Below are positions 63,039 to 64,000 of a DNA stretch of 64,000 nucleotides, one piece after another. The DNA is taken from contig CM049320.1 of NCBI GenBank assembly GCA_026874595.1, positions 25,336,214-25,400,213 of the forward strand. Direction: 5' to 3'. The notes beneath the pieces were generated by a model. The model was given only the letters and a program-made list of their open reading frames with translations, did not search any database and was not told where the DNA came from. Each line of letters begins with the position of its first letter. Position 1 is the stretch's first letter. The position numbers were made by a program, and so were the translations under genes. The DNA comes from Sipunculus nudus (lineage: Eukaryota; Annelida; Sipuncula; Golfingiida; Sipunculidae).

Positions 63039-63159
63039 TTAAAGCTGGCAATGTCGTTTAATTTCCTGTATCACCAACTTAACGACTTCTTCTGGTGAAG
63101 GCGAAGCGTCAATCTCTGTCAGCTGTGGCGCCCTCATGCGGCGGTAAGCTTCAAGAAGC
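63039..63159 (-). CDS. CMPK2-B last exon
   Basis: 121 nt, ttgcag|G CTT..CTT TAA, the same length as copy A exon 5. Only two residue changes are evident: N to D in (I)DASP and R to P in SPEE. Such close agreement points to recent duplication, gene conversion or strong constraint. Confidence 0.95.
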
Positions 63160-64000
63160 CTGCAAAAAAAAAGAAAATTTAAGTAGTAGAATACGTAGCT
63201 GTATTTATTTATTATTCCTCCTAATTATCATCTACAAAAGTTCTGAAATCTGGGAATCTTTTGTACAATTTTAAAAATAACTGATATTAAACCTATTTTA
63301 TCTGAGAGTTTGGTTGTGTCTACAGTCAAACAAGACAAAGAAAGTTAGGGGTCTAGTATATCAATAATGGTTTGAAAGTAGGGAAACCAAATTTAACCCT
63401 CAAATCAGTCAAAACAAGCATTTGGACAACATGTCTTTGATTTGCAATCAATTAACGAAATATTTGACTGATACTGTCAAATTTGTTTGAGATTATGCTA
63501 AACATGGATAGCAATCAGACAATGGGAGAATTGTATTTTGTTTCTTTGAAATGTAACAAAATTTATATTTGGAGTTTGACAGTTGAGACAAGTGGTCCAG
63601 GCTGTCCCACGGTTCCGAATAGAAGCGACCTCTGGCAGAAGGTGGACAAGGACTTGTACTCATACTGGGTGGTCAAGACTCCTAGGATCAGGCCCACTCC
63701 ATCTCCATCAATATTTGAAAACCCACCACAAAACTAAAATCCGGAAAAGATGCTGGATCCACACCAAAATCTAATCGAGTCTTCCACGGCTCCTTCCCGT
63801 AATGACCTGAAATGATTCCTTTCATGATTGCGTCAGTTATGTTTTGAAATAGTATTATGAAGTCATATACCCTACCGAGCACGGAAGATGTTTCTATGCA
63901 GCTTTTTCTCCTCTTCGGATTCCACTTCATCTCTACAACGCATGCGCTGCTTCCTTACTTCCTCTGGCACCGTGAGTAAGATGGCGACATCCGGAACATC
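63039..64000 (-). CDS. UMP-CMP kinase 2, copy B (3' part, last two exons; runs off the edge)
   Basis: Exons 64000-63876 (open at its 5' side) and 63159-63039. Reading through gives DVPDVAILLTVPEEVRKQRM..FRA, then RLLEAYRRMRAPQLTEIDAS, PSPEEVVKLVIQEI and KRHCQL before TAA. Both frames are open and the splice sites and phases equal those of copy A, so there is no sign of decay. Intron and 3' flank also resemble copy A. Only the C-terminal third is visible, so catalytic integrity cannot be judged. It points towards viperin's 3' end (convergent). Confidence 0.93.
63876..64000 (-). CDS. CMPK2-B penultimate exon, partial
   Basis: 41 codons plus two bases, ending GCT CG|GTAGGG. It corresponds to the second half of copy A exon 4. 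Differences from copy A include KQRMRCRDEVE for KLRLRSRGGVE and NIFRA for HMLRA, mostly in the lid loop. Confidence 0.93.

Overview
The window looks like nuclear DNA of an invertebrate metazoan, most likely a bivalve or other mollusc. It is AT-rich, has spliced genes with long introns, very many TA/GA/CA microsatellites, tRNA-derived SINEs, short palindromic TCGCGA repeats and inverted-repeat (MITE-like) elements. The species assignment is inference; the eukaryotic gene structures are read directly from the sequence. There is no prokaryotic gene content, rRNA gene or CRISPR array.

Four genes or gene parts can be assembled exon by exon with matching splice phases. (1) A C1q/TNF-related secreted protein of the C1QTNF12/erythroferrone type: 8 coding exons on the + strand, 18757-34181, 309 residues. 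(2) CMPK2, a UMP-CMP kinase 2/thymidylate-kinase-fold protein: 5 coding exons on the - strand, 46639-40117, about 445 residues. (3) Viperin/RSAD2, a radical-SAM antiviral enzyme: 6 coding exons on the + strand, 51723-59625, 377 residues. (4) The last two exons of a second CMPK2 copy on the - strand, 64000-63039, running off the right edge.

Layout: 1-18.7 kb is gene-poor and packed with dispersed repeats, including a 157-bp tandem array carrying oestrogen-response-element-like palindromes (5.3-6.3 kb), a dead LINE reverse-transcriptase fragment, three SINE families and a GC-richer repeat-free block at 11.1-12.1 kb. The C1QTNF12-like gene fills 18.7-34.2 kb. Then come about 6 kb of repeats (34.2-40.1 kb), CMPK2 copy A, a 5-kb divergent intergenic region (46.7-51.7 kb) with a kappa-B site next to an ISRE-like site just upstream of viperin, viperin itself, and finally CMPK2 copy B.

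How the genes fit: in vertebrates CMPK2 and RSAD2 are head-to-head neighbours induced together by interferon. CMPK2 makes pyrimidine nucleotides and viperin turns CTP into the chain-terminating ddhCTP. The same divergent pair is present here, and a second CMPK2 copy with homologous introns and 3' flank lies beyond viperin. This points to a segmental duplication of the antiviral cassette and predicts a second viperin to the right of the window. The C1QTNF12-like gene is a separate secreted-hormone locus.
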